Source: JAJCYK01 sp965212195 (GTDB lineage Bacteria > Bacteroidota > Bacteroidia > Cytophagales > Cyclobacteriaceae). From it: 64,000 nt of DNA. The stretch lies in the NCBI GenBank assembly GCA_965212195.1, contig CBDBUW010000010.1, forward strand, positions 434,001-498,000. Reading direction: 5' to 3'. Every line of letters begins with the position of its first letter. Position 1 is the stretch's first letter. This document shows, piece by piece, positions 53,307 to 60,562 of the stretch. The translations under genes were made by a program, and so were the position numbers. Below the pieces are notes generated by a model. It saw only the letters and a list, made by a program, of their open reading frames with translations. It had not been told where the DNA came from and did not search any database.

Positions 53307-54137
53307 ATGAAAATTAAGAAGATCCTCATCCCTTTCGATTTTTCTGAATGCGCAGAGAACGCCCTGAACTATGCCTTAAATATCAAAGAAAAAACCCAGG
53401 CAGAGCTCTGTTTGTTGAATATATGCATGTTGCCTTCGCCCTATGCCGAAACTGACTACTACTACGAAGCATCCGTGGTAGAAGAAACGGAACAGGCCAA
53501 CCGTGAACGGCTGCACCAGCTCAAAAAGGATACTCCGGCTTTATTCGGGTCACAAATTGAGACCTCAAGCCACATTTCTGTAACCGAGGGAATCAAACAC
53601 CGCCTTCAAGAGCAAGATATTGATCTGATAATCATGGGGACCAAAGGGGCAAAAGGATTGTACGAAATACTATTTGGCAGTCACGCCTCCAGCCTGGTGA
53701 AAGAAACCAAGGTACCTACTTTAGTGGTTCCTGAGTCCTATAAAACCCATGGCTTTGCACGCATGGCCTTTGCCGGCGACTACGAAAATGTTGAAGACCC
53801 TCAGGAGGCTTATATCCTGGCCGATCTGTGCCAAGCCTTTAACGCCGAACTGGAGATATTCTATGTCAATCCTTTGAATGAACCCATTACCCAGGAAAAA
53901 GCATTTCAAGCAGCCCAATTGGAGGATTATTTTAAAGACACTAAGCACAGTTACCACGAGATCAAGCACCAAAGCCCCGAACAGGGCATTACAGAGTATA
54001 TCGATCAGCATAAGATCGATCTTATTAGCATGATCCCCAGACGTCACACGGTATTAGAAACCTTATTCAAAGGCTCTCTTACCAAGAAAATGGTGAGCCA
54101 TTTGCAAATCCCCATCCTAGTGTTGCATGACGAATAG
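53307..54137 (+). CDS. Universal stress protein, tandem UspA domains
   Basis: A 276-residue tandem Usp starting MKIKKILIPFDFSECAENAL. Domain 1 carries GTKGAKGLYEILFGSHASS, an intact G-x2-G-x9-G-S ATP motif. Domain 2 has MIPRRHTVLETLFKGSLTKK, a degraded one. It is on the plus strand, convergent with the prs/AMP phosphorylase operon 11 bp away, and has an FNR-like box upstream. Confidence 0.93.
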   Translation: MKIKKILIPFDFSECAENALNYALNIKEKTQAELCLLNICMLPSPYAETDYYYEASVVEETEQANRERLHQLKKDTPALFGSQIETSSHISVTEGIKHRLQEQDIDLIIMGTKGAKGLYEILFGSHASSLVKETKVPTLVVPESYKTHGFARMAFAGDYENVEDPQEAYILADLCQAFNAELEIFYVNPLNEPITQEKAFQAAQLEDYFKDTKHSYHEIKHQSPEQGITEYIDQHKIDLISMIPRRHTVLETLFKGSLTKKMVSHLQIPILVLHDE

Positions 54138-54148
54138 CGCCAACGTTA

Positions 54149-55060
54149 TTACTTGGATATTTTAACTCCGGAACGAACCAGGTATTCCTGAACCACCGAG
54201 GCGATCAATGGCGCCACATCAATTTGATTGGTACTATGGGAAATGGAATTGGTTGTGATCAATTCTCTTATTCCACTGGCCTTCAATTTTTGAAAGGAAT
54301 TATTGGCAAATACTCCATGAATACCCACGCACACAGGCGCTAACGGCAATAGCTTTTTCAGCCCCTGAACGGCTTCCATCATGGTGCCTGCGGTGGAGAT
54401 GATGTCATCAGCCAGCACCGGAACATGATCCTGGTAAGACGTCATGTCCGGCAATTTCAGCTGTACCTCATTATCCGAATAACGCTGTTTGCTGAATACC
54501 TCATAAGGGGCATCTGCCATTTGGGCAATTTCCTGTACCCATTGCTTGCTCTCACTGTCGGGACCGATGACTACAGGCTTAGCTACATGCTTTAGTATCC
54601 ATTGGGCTATTAAGGGCGCTGACTGCAGACAATCAGTGGATATGGGGTAGATCTGGTTCAGAGAATCAATGCGGTGCAGGTGTGGGTCTACGGTGATCAG
54701 GTGATCGAAGTAATTACTGATAAGCGTGGCAAACTCGCGGTTGGTGACCACTTCTCCCTGGTTGAATTCCTGATCTTGTCGCATGTAAGCCAGGTATGGG
54801 GCCACCAGGATTATGGGTTTGGCCCCCATTTCGCGGGCGCGATTGGCTGCAAATACTAACGGAAGTAATTTAGTATCCGGTTGGTTTAATGAGGCCAGTA
54901 TTACCAGTGGACCAGGTGTCACAGGATCCAAAAACCTCACATAGCTCTCTCCGTCCGGAAATTTTCGGATCTTGGTTTCTATGATTTGACAGGGAATTGA
55001 CCTTTTCAGGGACAACCCAAGATTTTCATTTCCGGGATATAAGATCATGGGGATGCTCAT
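54149..55060 (-). CDS. prs: Ribose-phosphate diphosphokinase (PRPP synthetase)
   Basis: A 303-residue Prs: KFPDGESYVRF near the N-terminus, the catalytic loop region VDPHLHRIDSL with the His-rich ATP site, and the PRPP loop VLADDIISTAGTMMEAV. It makes PRPP from ribose 5-phosphate and ATP and releases AMP. It is divergent from typical housekeeping Prs (shorter, VDPHLHR in place of VDLH), so this is probably a second, specialised copy. Its start overlaps the AMP phosphorylase stop by 4 bp, a strong sign that the enzymes act together. Confidence 0.88.
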   Translation of the reverse strand: MSIPMILYPGNENLGLSLKRSIPCQIIETKIRKFPDGESYVRFLDPVTPGPLVILASLNQPDTKLLPLVFAANRAREMGAKPIILVAPYLAYMRQDQEFNQGEVVTNREFATLISNYFDHLITVDPHLHRIDSLNQIYPISTDCLQSAPLIAQWILKHVAKPVVIGPDSESKQWVQEIAQMADAPYEVFSKQRYSDNEVQLKLPDMTSYQDHVPVLADDIISTAGTMMEAVQGLKKLLPLAPVCVGIHGVFANNSFQKLKASGIRELITTNSISHSTNQIDVAPLIASVVQEYLVRSGVKISK

Positions 55061-56595
55061 GATATGGTAATAATATTTTGGTCACTATTCACATATTTCA
55101 AAGCATATTTTAATTCTCCTGATGATTCAGAATGAATGGTGAAAAGCGTGCCCCCCTGTTCTACATGGGCACCGATCTTTTCAAACACCTCGATTCCCGC
55201 TGCCGCATCGTAAGGTGCTCCCGCCAGCTTGGCCACTTTGGCCAACTTACGATTATCTATGGAGCTAATGATCCCGGGATACGGAGCCAGCACCTGATGT
55301 TGGTAAGGGGCTTTTGTAGGTTCTTTCATGCCCCCCTGGGCCTGGCATATGGCCTTGAACTTGTCCCAGGCCTTACCCGCGGAGAGCATGTCCTCCGCCA
55401 TCAACTGACCTTTTCCGACTACGCAAATGCCCGCTGCTTCAAAAATCGCTCCTGCCAGTAATGTGCTCTTGGTCCTGAGATCTTTGGGAGCCCGGGGCTT
55501 GTTTTGCAGCACCGCCAAGACATCCCTGGCTTCAAGGGAGGGTCCGATCCCCTGGCCTATGGGCTGGGTGCCGTCCGTGATCAAGACTTTCACTTCCAAT
55601 CCAATGGCAGCACCTATCACATTGAGCTTGTATTTCAACCTCTGGGCCTTTTCTTCAGTGCGTACTTTTGCCGTAGGGCCAACGGGAATATCCACCACCA
55701 CATGTGTGGAGCCCACCGCTACTTTCTTGGACAGTATGGAAGCTATCATTTGGCCTTCACTGTCTATATCCAGGGCCCGCTCTACCTTAATAATGCGTTC
55801 GTCAACCGGACTCAAACCGGCGGCACTACCCCAGGAAATGCAACCGCCTTCTTTTTCGATAACCTCCCTTAGCTGATCCAGGGTTAGGTTTACCGGGGCC
55901 ATAGTTTCCATAGTATCGGCGGTACCGGCAGGCGAGGTAATGGCTCTGGAACTGGTTTTGGGTATGGTGAGTCCGGCCGCAGCCACCAAAGCCACCACTA
56001 TAGGAGTGGTCCGATTGCCGGGCAGCCCTCCCACACAATGCTTATCCACTACTACAAGTTTTCCCCAGTCCAATTTGGCACCGGTGGCCACCATGGATTT
56101 CGTGAGGCTGGTCACCTCATCGATGTCCAGATTGTCGCCGTAACAAGCGGTAATGAAGGATGCGATATGCAAGCCAGAGTAACGCCCTTTTTCGATATCA
56201 TTGATGATCTGCATAAAGTCCCCTTCTGACAGTTTGTTGCCGTTAATTTTGGAGCGTACCAATCCCAGCGAAGAGAGAGGTGGCAAGTGAGAAAGTTGCA
56301 ACACCGCTCCGGATTTAACATTCAATGTTTTACAGGCGTTCTCTGAAAGCCCAACCTGCCCCTCGGCGATCAGATCGCCCTGAATGACACTGAGGGTGGC
56401 CACAATAGTCTGGTTTTGATAATGTACCCTTATCCTTGTCAGGGTTTCGAAACCTTCTGACACTACGATAGGACTATCGGCTTTGAGAAAAACGAAATGT
56501 TCCTGTTGGGTATCAATACCCAAGTCTACCAGTTGTAAACCGCTATTGGTTTGAGGTGTAAATTCCGCACTTTCCGGAGCATTGCTGGTGGCCAT
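55057..56595 (-). CDS. AMP phosphorylase / thymidine phosphorylase-family protein
   Basis: A 512-residue member of the extended thymidine phosphorylase family, with an extra N-terminal domain of about 85 residues as in archaeal AMP phosphorylase. Core motifs: VVDKHCVGGLPGNRTTPIVV, SSRAITSPAGTADTMETMAP (the family signature), CISWGSAAGLSPVDERII and a PYPG-type C-terminal lid. Archaeal relatives convert AMP and phosphate to adenine and ribose 1,5-bisphosphate. That reaction would use the AMP made by the Prs encoded next door. The specificity for AMP over thymidine is inferred from length and the SPAGTADT form. Confidence 0.88.
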   Translation of the reverse strand: MATSNAPESAEFTPQTNSGLQLVDLGIDTQQEHFVFLKADSPIVVSEGFETLTRIRVHYQNQTIVATLSVIQGDLIAEGQVGLSENACKTLNVKSGAVLQLSHLPPLSSLGLVRSKINGNKLSEGDFMQIINDIEKGRYSGLHIASFITACYGDNLDIDEVTSLTKSMVATGAKLDWGKLVVVDKHCVGGLPGNRTTPIVVALVAAAGLTIPKTSSRAITSPAGTADTMETMAPVNLTLDQLREVIEKEGGCISWGSAAGLSPVDERIIKVERALDIDSEGQMIASILSKKVAVGSTHVVVDIPVGPTAKVRTEEKAQRLKYKLNVIGAAIGLEVKVLITDGTQPIGQGIGPSLEARDVLAVLQNKPRAPKDLRTKSTLLAGAIFEAAGICVVGKGQLMAEDMLSAGKAWDKFKAICQAQGGMKEPTKAPYQHQVLAPYPGIISSIDNRKLAKVAKLAGAPYDAAAGIEVFEKIGAHVEQGGTLFTIHSESSGELKYALKYVNSDQNIITIS

Positions 56596-56598
56596 GGT

Positions 56599-57201
56599 CT
56601 ATTGATGATGATAAGTGTAAATGCGGGTTTCATCCTGGTTACCCTTACTCTTGGCACCCTTGGTGGTAAGCCGCTTCATGCTAAAGGATATCAGTATAGA
56701 CAAGATCCCCAGGATTATGGTGTAGACGCCAATCCCTTTGGTAAGGGCAATGATATCATTAAAAGGATTTATGGTAACGATGATACCAAACAGTAGAGCC
56801 AGAATACCATTTACCAGGTACAGGTAGCCCTGGGTAACCTCACGCCACATGCGCACCACCGAAATGATCTGGATAGCGCCCACTAGAATGGCCCATAGCG
56901 CAAGTAATACCAAGAATACCGGTAAGGTTACCCGATTGCCAAACAAAAGCATTAACCCAATACTGGCATTTAGCACTCCCTCGAAAAACCAGAAATCCCA
57001 GAGACGGGTATTACGCCGATTAAGATATCCGCCCAGCATAAACAATGCCCCCAGAAATAAAGCCAATAATCCGAAATAACCCATTAGCAGCACCAGGGTC
57101 CATGACGGATATAGAATGGCCGCTAATCCAAAGATGATGGCTGCTATTCCGTTGACGGTAAGCCACCACCAATTTTTTAATAATGTGATATCCATTGCCA
57201 T
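56599..57201 (-). CDS. HdeD-family membrane protein
   Basis: A 200-residue protein with six helices in three hairpins and the HdeD pattern: NWWWLTVNGIAAIIFGLAAI, MGYFGLLALFLGALFMLGGY, FWFFEGVLNASIGLMLL and VLLALWAILVGAIQI, YLYLVNGILALLFGIIV. In enteric bacteria HdeD belongs to an acid-resistance island; its mechanism is unknown. The C-terminus is a polar tail after KRLTTKGAK. It sits between the PNPOx-like and AMP phosphorylase genes with a 1-bp overlap and a 3-bp gap. Confidence 0.9.
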   Translation of the reverse strand: MAMDITLLKNWWWLTVNGIAAIIFGLAAILYPSWTLVLLMGYFGLLALFLGALFMLGGYLNRRNTRLWDFWFFEGVLNASIGLMLLFGNRVTLPVFLVLLALWAILVGAIQIISVVRMWREVTQGYLYLVNGILALLFGIIVTINPFNDIIALTKGIGVYTIILGILSILISFSMKRLTTKGAKSKGNQDETRIYTYHHQ

Positions 57202-57656
57202 TACTGACTTTTTTCGTAGCGACCGGTGGCTTGGTCCATTTTAATTCTGAATACTACCATTTTCGTGCGGGCATCCATTCTGCCTGCTGGTTTTTGGTGT
57301 AACCCATAGTGGGGCCGGTAAGTCTCGCTGGTGACCAATGGCACCATACGATTACTCAGGTATCGCAAGGCATTATCGGCTTCCTCTCCTTCCAGTTCCT
57401 CATAGGTGCCCCAGAAGATCACGCTCTGCCAGTTCGCCATATTTTCGATATGGTCTACCTCGAAACAAACCTGAGGATTGGCCCGCATCAATTCAGTTTT
57501 AAGTCCCTCTTTGGTGTGCAGGTATAGATATTCGCCGTCATAGGCATAGGTGATAGGTACCACATATATTTGGCCGTTGGCCTGGCATCCCAGCCGGCCT
57601 AATACTTGGCTGCGTAACAGGTTGTCGATCTGTTCCCGGTTCAATTCTCCAGTCAT
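57201..57656 (-). CDS. Pyridoxamine 5'-phosphate oxidase-family flavoprotein
   Basis: A 151-residue split-barrel flavin-binding protein: LLRSQVLGRLGCQANGQIYV, VPITYAYDGEYLYLHTKEGL, KTELMRANPQVCFEVDHIE and a WQSVIFWGTYEEL strand. This is the pattern of the NimA/PNPOx-like group, which binds FMN, F420 or haem and often reduces nitro compounds. It is the first gene of a four-gene operon with HdeD, AMP phosphorylase and Prs, and has a strong FNR-like box 51 bp upstream. Confidence 0.88.
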   Translation of the reverse strand: MTGELNREQIDNLLRSQVLGRLGCQANGQIYVVPITYAYDGEYLYLHTKEGLKTELMRANPQVCFEVDHIENMANWQSVIFWGTYEELEGEEADNALRYLSNRMVPLVTSETYRPHYGLHQKPAGRMDARTKMVVFRIKMDQATGRYEKSQ

Positions 57657-57707
57657 CTAAGCGGTAATTAGCTATTGGTAAGATTAAAAAGGAAGTGGTG
57701 GTTCACT

Positions 57708-57721
57708 ATGATATGCATCAT
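57708..57721. promoter_or_regulatory. FNR-like box upstream of PNPOx-HdeD-AMPpase-Prs operon
   Basis: ATGATATGCATCAT is a fully symmetrical 14-bp palindrome with ATGAT half-sites. It lies 51 bp before the start of the PNPOx-like gene, close to the spacing at 13972 and 46699. Confidence 0.65.
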
Positions 57722-57743
57722 TAGGGGGTTTGATTCCAGTCAG

Positions 57744-57774
57744 CCCTCCCCCTGTATCCCCCTCCGGAGGGGGA
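57744..57774 (+). repeat. GC-rich palindromic repeat, copy 1
   Basis: A 31-bp element: CCCTCCCCCTGTAT followed by the 16-bp perfect palindrome CCCCCTCCGGAGGGGG (57758-57773). Near-identical copies lie at 60219 (same orientation) and 60486 (inverted), differing at the centre of the palindrome. The three copies flank ftsH. Confidence 0.85.
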
Positions 57775-57818
57775 CATTGAGGACTATCAAGAGTAAAAGC
57801 AAAAAGCGAGGACCACAC

Positions 57819-57863
57819 TTGTGAATTGCCCATTGTGAATTGCAAATTGTGAATTGTGAATGG
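57819..57863 (+). repeat. Tandem TTGTGAATTG repeats, period 14
   Basis: TTGTGAATTG occurs at 57819, 57833 and 57847, exactly 14 bp apart, and a degenerate fourth copy follows at 57854. Another exact copy is at 57999. The spacing and short units rule out a CRISPR array. Confidence 0.8.
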
Positions 57864-57882
57864 CCCATAGAGTGAGCTGTTA

Positions 57883-57929
57883 CACAGAGGAGCTCAAAGA
57901 AGCGCAAAGGAACACAAAGAAACACAAAA
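57883..57929 (+). repeat. Purine-rich dispersed-repeat-like segment
   Basis: The stretch holds ACACAGAGGAGCTCAAAGAA followed by GCGCAAAGGAACACAAAGAA, made of repeated (C/G)ACAAAG-like units. Similar CACAGAG/CAAAG-rich elements occur between genes in many bacterial genomes; I name it by resemblance only. It lies in the 447-bp gap between the PNPOx-like gene and ftsH, which otherwise holds the FNR-like boxes and repeats listed separately. Confidence 0.4.
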
Positions 57930-58016
57930 GATGTGCTGTGGTTAGAAGGGGACTTCAAGCTCATATCCAATTATGCCGACTTGATTGCCTATTTCCAATT
58001 GTGAATTGCCATTTGT

Positions 58017-58030
58017 TTGATGATATTCAT
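58017..58030. promoter_or_regulatory. Weak FNR-like box upstream of ftsH
   Basis: TTGATGATATTCAT keeps TGA-N6-TCA, with T in place of A in the right half-site. It is 73 bp before the ftsH start. Confidence 0.3.
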
Positions 58031-58103
58031 GGAGAAGGCTGATGATGATCATAGCTTTATCAGGCCTCTGAGTGCAGATTGATGATCATATTCAATCAAG
58101 CTC

Positions 58104-60062
58104 TTGAAAGCCCCACCGTCCATACCCCAAGAAAAAAAGCCACCTGCTAAGCCCCCTTTGCCTTGGATGCGCATCTACATAGTGTTTTTCCTGGGGCTGC
58201 TGGCCGCTTTGTGGTTATCCAGTGCTTACAAACCTGAACAAACTTCCTGGATGGAGTTCCGGCAAACCATGCTGCTAGCCGGTGATGTAGACCGCCTGGA
58301 AGTGATCAACAAGGAAACCGTTGAGGTCTATATAGTGCCGGAGAAACTGGCTCAAGAGAAATACCGGGAGGTGGCAGAAAAGCCTTGGTTTGCGGAGACC
58401 AACGCCGGCCCTCACTACAGTTTTTCTATCGGCTCCGTGGAAACTTTTGATAAGGATCTGTCCGAAGCCCAGGCTGACATGCCTATGGAAGATAGAGTGG
58501 AAGTGCGTTATGAAACCCGCAGCAACTGGTTTCAACAAGTCGGCATCTGGATCTTTCCCATTCTTTTATTGGTGATCTTTTGGAACTTGATGTTACGGAG
58601 GGGCGGTAGAGGTGGAACCAGGAATATCTTCAACTTTGGCAGTTCCACAGCTACTATTTTTGATGCCACCAACAAAAACAAAGTGACCTTCGACGACGTA
58701 GCAGGATTGGAGGAGGCCAAAACGGAAGTAAAGGAAATCGTAGACTTCCTGAAAACCCCGGAAACCTATACCAAACTGGGAGGCAAGATCCCTAAAGGCA
58801 TTATTCTAGTAGGACCACCGGGCACCGGCAAAACCTTACTGGCAAAGGCGGTGGCAGGCGAAGCTCAGGTACCCTTTTTCTCCCTCTCCGGATCGGAGTT
58901 TGTGGAAATGTTTGTGGGTGTAGGAGCTTCCCGGGTGCGGGATCTGTTCAAGAGGGCCAAAGAAAAAGCCCCTAGCATCATATTTATAGATGAGATCGAT
59001 GCTATTGGCCGTTCCCGAGGGCGGGTGCAGGCCCTGCAGGCTAACGATGAACGGGAAAATACTTTGAATCAGCTGCTCACAGAAATGGACGGGTTTGAGC
59101 CCAACACCGGAGTGATTGTACTGGCTGCCACTAACCGGGCCGACATTTTAGATCGCGCCTTGTTGCGGCCAGGGCGCTTCGACCGGCACATCTATTTGGA
59201 GCTCCCCAATATAGTGGAACGCGAGCAGATTTTCCAGGTACATTTGAGGCCTCTTATTCTGACGAAGGACCTTGACGTAGACCAATTGGCTGCCCAAACG
59301 CCGGGATTTTCCGGAGCCGATATTGCCAATATATGCAACGAAGCGGCGCTGATCGCAGCCAGAAACAAGAAAGAAAAAGTGGAAAAACAGGATTTCTCAG
59401 AAGCCATCGACCGGGTCATTGGGGGATTGGAAAAGAAAAGCAAGATCTTGTCCCAAGCGGAAAAGACCCGGGTGGCCTACCACGAGGCCGGTCATGCCAC
59501 CGTAAGCTGGAAATTGCCCCATGTGGATTCCCTGATCAAGGTTTCCATTGTGCCCCGGGGCAAATCCCTGGGATCCGCCTGGTATCTGCCGGAAGAGCAT
59601 CAGCTCATTACCAAGTCTGAGTTTTTGGACAGGCTATGCGCTGCCCTGGGAGGCCGGGCCGCAGAAGAGATCATCTTCGGGGAAGTATCGTCCGGGGCCC
59701 TGGACGACCTGGAGAAGGTAACCAAACAGGCCTATACCATGGTGGTGTATTATGGCCTGAATGATAAACTGGGCACCATCAGTTATTACGACTCTACAGG
59801 GGAACATGAAAGATCACTACACAAGCCTTACAGTGAAGCTACCGCCCAATTGATCGATGAAGAAGTGCGTAAAATGGTGGACCAGGCCTATGAGCGTACC
59901 AAGGAGATCCTACTCCAACATTCCCATGAGCTTAAGACATTAGCAGAAAAACTGCTTGCACAAGAAGTGGTGTATCAACACGAGCTGGAAGACATCTTCG
60001 GGGAGCGGGGTAAACCGGCGCCAGTTACCGTTTTAAAGAAGCAGACAACCCCGGAGGAGTGA
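58104..60062 (+). CDS. ftsH: ATP-dependent zinc metalloprotease FtsH
   Basis: A 652-residue membrane protease: helix 1 (about 22-41), periplasmic domain (about 45-145), helix 2 (about 150-168), AAA module with Walker A GPPGTGKT near residue 235, Walker B IIFIDEIDAIG and the second region of homology (RPGRFDRHI), then the zinc protease domain with HEAGH at 460-464. It degrades misfolded and unassembled membrane and cytosolic proteins. The start is TTG; no ATG precedes helix 1 except the one that begins it. The Pro/Lys-rich N-terminus is unusual. It stands alone between two repeat-rich gaps and is probably an accessory FtsH. Confidence 0.95.
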   Translation: MKAPPSIPQEKKPPAKPPLPWMRIYIVFFLGLLAALWLSSAYKPEQTSWMEFRQTMLLAGDVDRLEVINKETVEVYIVPEKLAQEKYREVAEKPWFAETNAGPHYSFSIGSVETFDKDLSEAQADMPMEDRVEVRYETRSNWFQQVGIWIFPILLLVIFWNLMLRRGGRGGTRNIFNFGSSTATIFDATNKNKVTFDDVAGLEEAKTEVKEIVDFLKTPETYTKLGGKIPKGIILVGPPGTGKTLLAKAVAGEAQVPFFSLSGSEFVEMFVGVGASRVRDLFKRAKEKAPSIIFIDEIDAIGRSRGRVQALQANDERENTLNQLLTEMDGFEPNTGVIVLAATNRADILDRALLRPGRFDRHIYLELPNIVEREQIFQVHLRPLILTKDLDVDQLAAQTPGFSGADIANICNEAALIAARNKKEKVEKQDFSEAIDRVIGGLEKKSKILSQAEKTRVAYHEAGHATVSWKLPHVDSLIKVSIVPRGKSLGSAWYLPEEHQLITKSEFLDRLCAALGGRAAEEIIFGEVSSGALDDLEKVTKQAYTMVVYYGLNDKLGTISYYDSTGEHERSLHKPYSEATAQLIDEEVRKMVDQAYERTKEILLQHSHELKTLAEKLLAQEVVYQHELEDIFGERGKPAPVTVLKKQTTPEE

Positions 60063-60154
60063 TGAGCTCTTCATGACTTGTAAATTATCCATCGCCAATT
60101 GCTGATCGCTTATTCCTGGATATTCTGTTTCTTTCTGACTTAACCCCCGTCCCA

Positions 60155-60175
60155 GTCCTCGTTTGTAGCAAGGAC
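60155..60175. repeat. REP-like imperfect hairpin
   Basis: GTCCTCGTTTGTAGC followed by AAGGAC forms an imperfect stem GTCCTcG/CaAGGAC. It resembles the cleaner hairpin at 60343 and is probably a degraded copy. Confidence 0.5.
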
Positions 60176-60218
60176 CTACCGACCCTGAGTTTCTAACTCA
60201 AAATTTTTAGCAGCGATG

Positions 60219-60248
60219 CCTCCCCCTGTATCCCCCTCTGGAGGGGGA
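60219..60248 (+). repeat. GC-rich palindromic repeat, copy 2
   Basis: A 30-bp copy of the element at 57744, in the same orientation, with CTCTGGAG in place of CTCCGGAG at the centre of the palindrome. Confidence 0.85.
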
Positions 60249-60334
60249 GATTGAAACAGGTGGGTACAAGGTGCAAAGACAAGTGCAAGTACAACTTTCA
60301 GCTCAAGCTCAAATTCAAAGTTTATGAACCGTAG

Positions 60335-60364
60335 TGGTAGTCGTCCTCGTTCGGAAACGAGGAC
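60335..60364 (+). repeat. REP-like element with GTAG head and hairpin
   Basis: GTAG (60337-60340) precedes a perfect 9-bp hairpin, GTCCTCGTT CGGA AACGAGGAC (60343-60364). A GTAG-type tetranucleotide before a palindrome is the hallmark of REP sequences handled by RAYT transposases (TnpA_REP). No such transposase gene is in the window. Confidence 0.6.
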
Positions 60365-60389
60365 TAGTGCGGCATTTAACTAGGGGATT

Positions 60390-60516
60390 ATCATATGGGC
60401 GTGCCCCCGACCCTTGATTATTAAGGAGCGGTCGGGGTCGGGCTATTCGCTTTAAGTCCTCCTGCGTGCGGGCTTTCCGCTGCTATCCCCCTCCCGAGGG
60501 GGATACAGGGGGAGGG
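60390..60516 (-). repeat. Composite dispersed repeat with GC-rich palindrome copy 3
   Basis: The segment contains CCCCCGACCC paired with GGTCGGGGTCGGGCTATTCG, GCGTGCGGGCTTTCCGCTGC, and ends with an inverted copy (60486-60516) of the 57744 element. Text like GTCGGGCTATTCGCT and TTCCGCTGCTATCCC is, from memory, characteristic of an interspersed Bacteroidota repeat; this should be checked by search. The remaining bases of the 500-bp ftsH downstream gap show nothing else. Confidence 0.55.
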
Positions 60517-60562
60517 TTGACTTATTCCGGGATTCCAAGGTCTGTAATTCGTAATAGGTAAT

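Noticed and set aside
57819..58008. Possible CRISPR array at the TTGTGAATTG repeats
   Set aside because: Units are 10 bp with 4-bp spacers, too short for a CRISPR, and no cas gene is present.
58041..58095. Several overlapping TGAT/ATCA words just upstream of ftsH
   Set aside because: Half-site spacings are 1, 8 or 10 bases, not 4; they reflect a local GATGAT-rich sequence.
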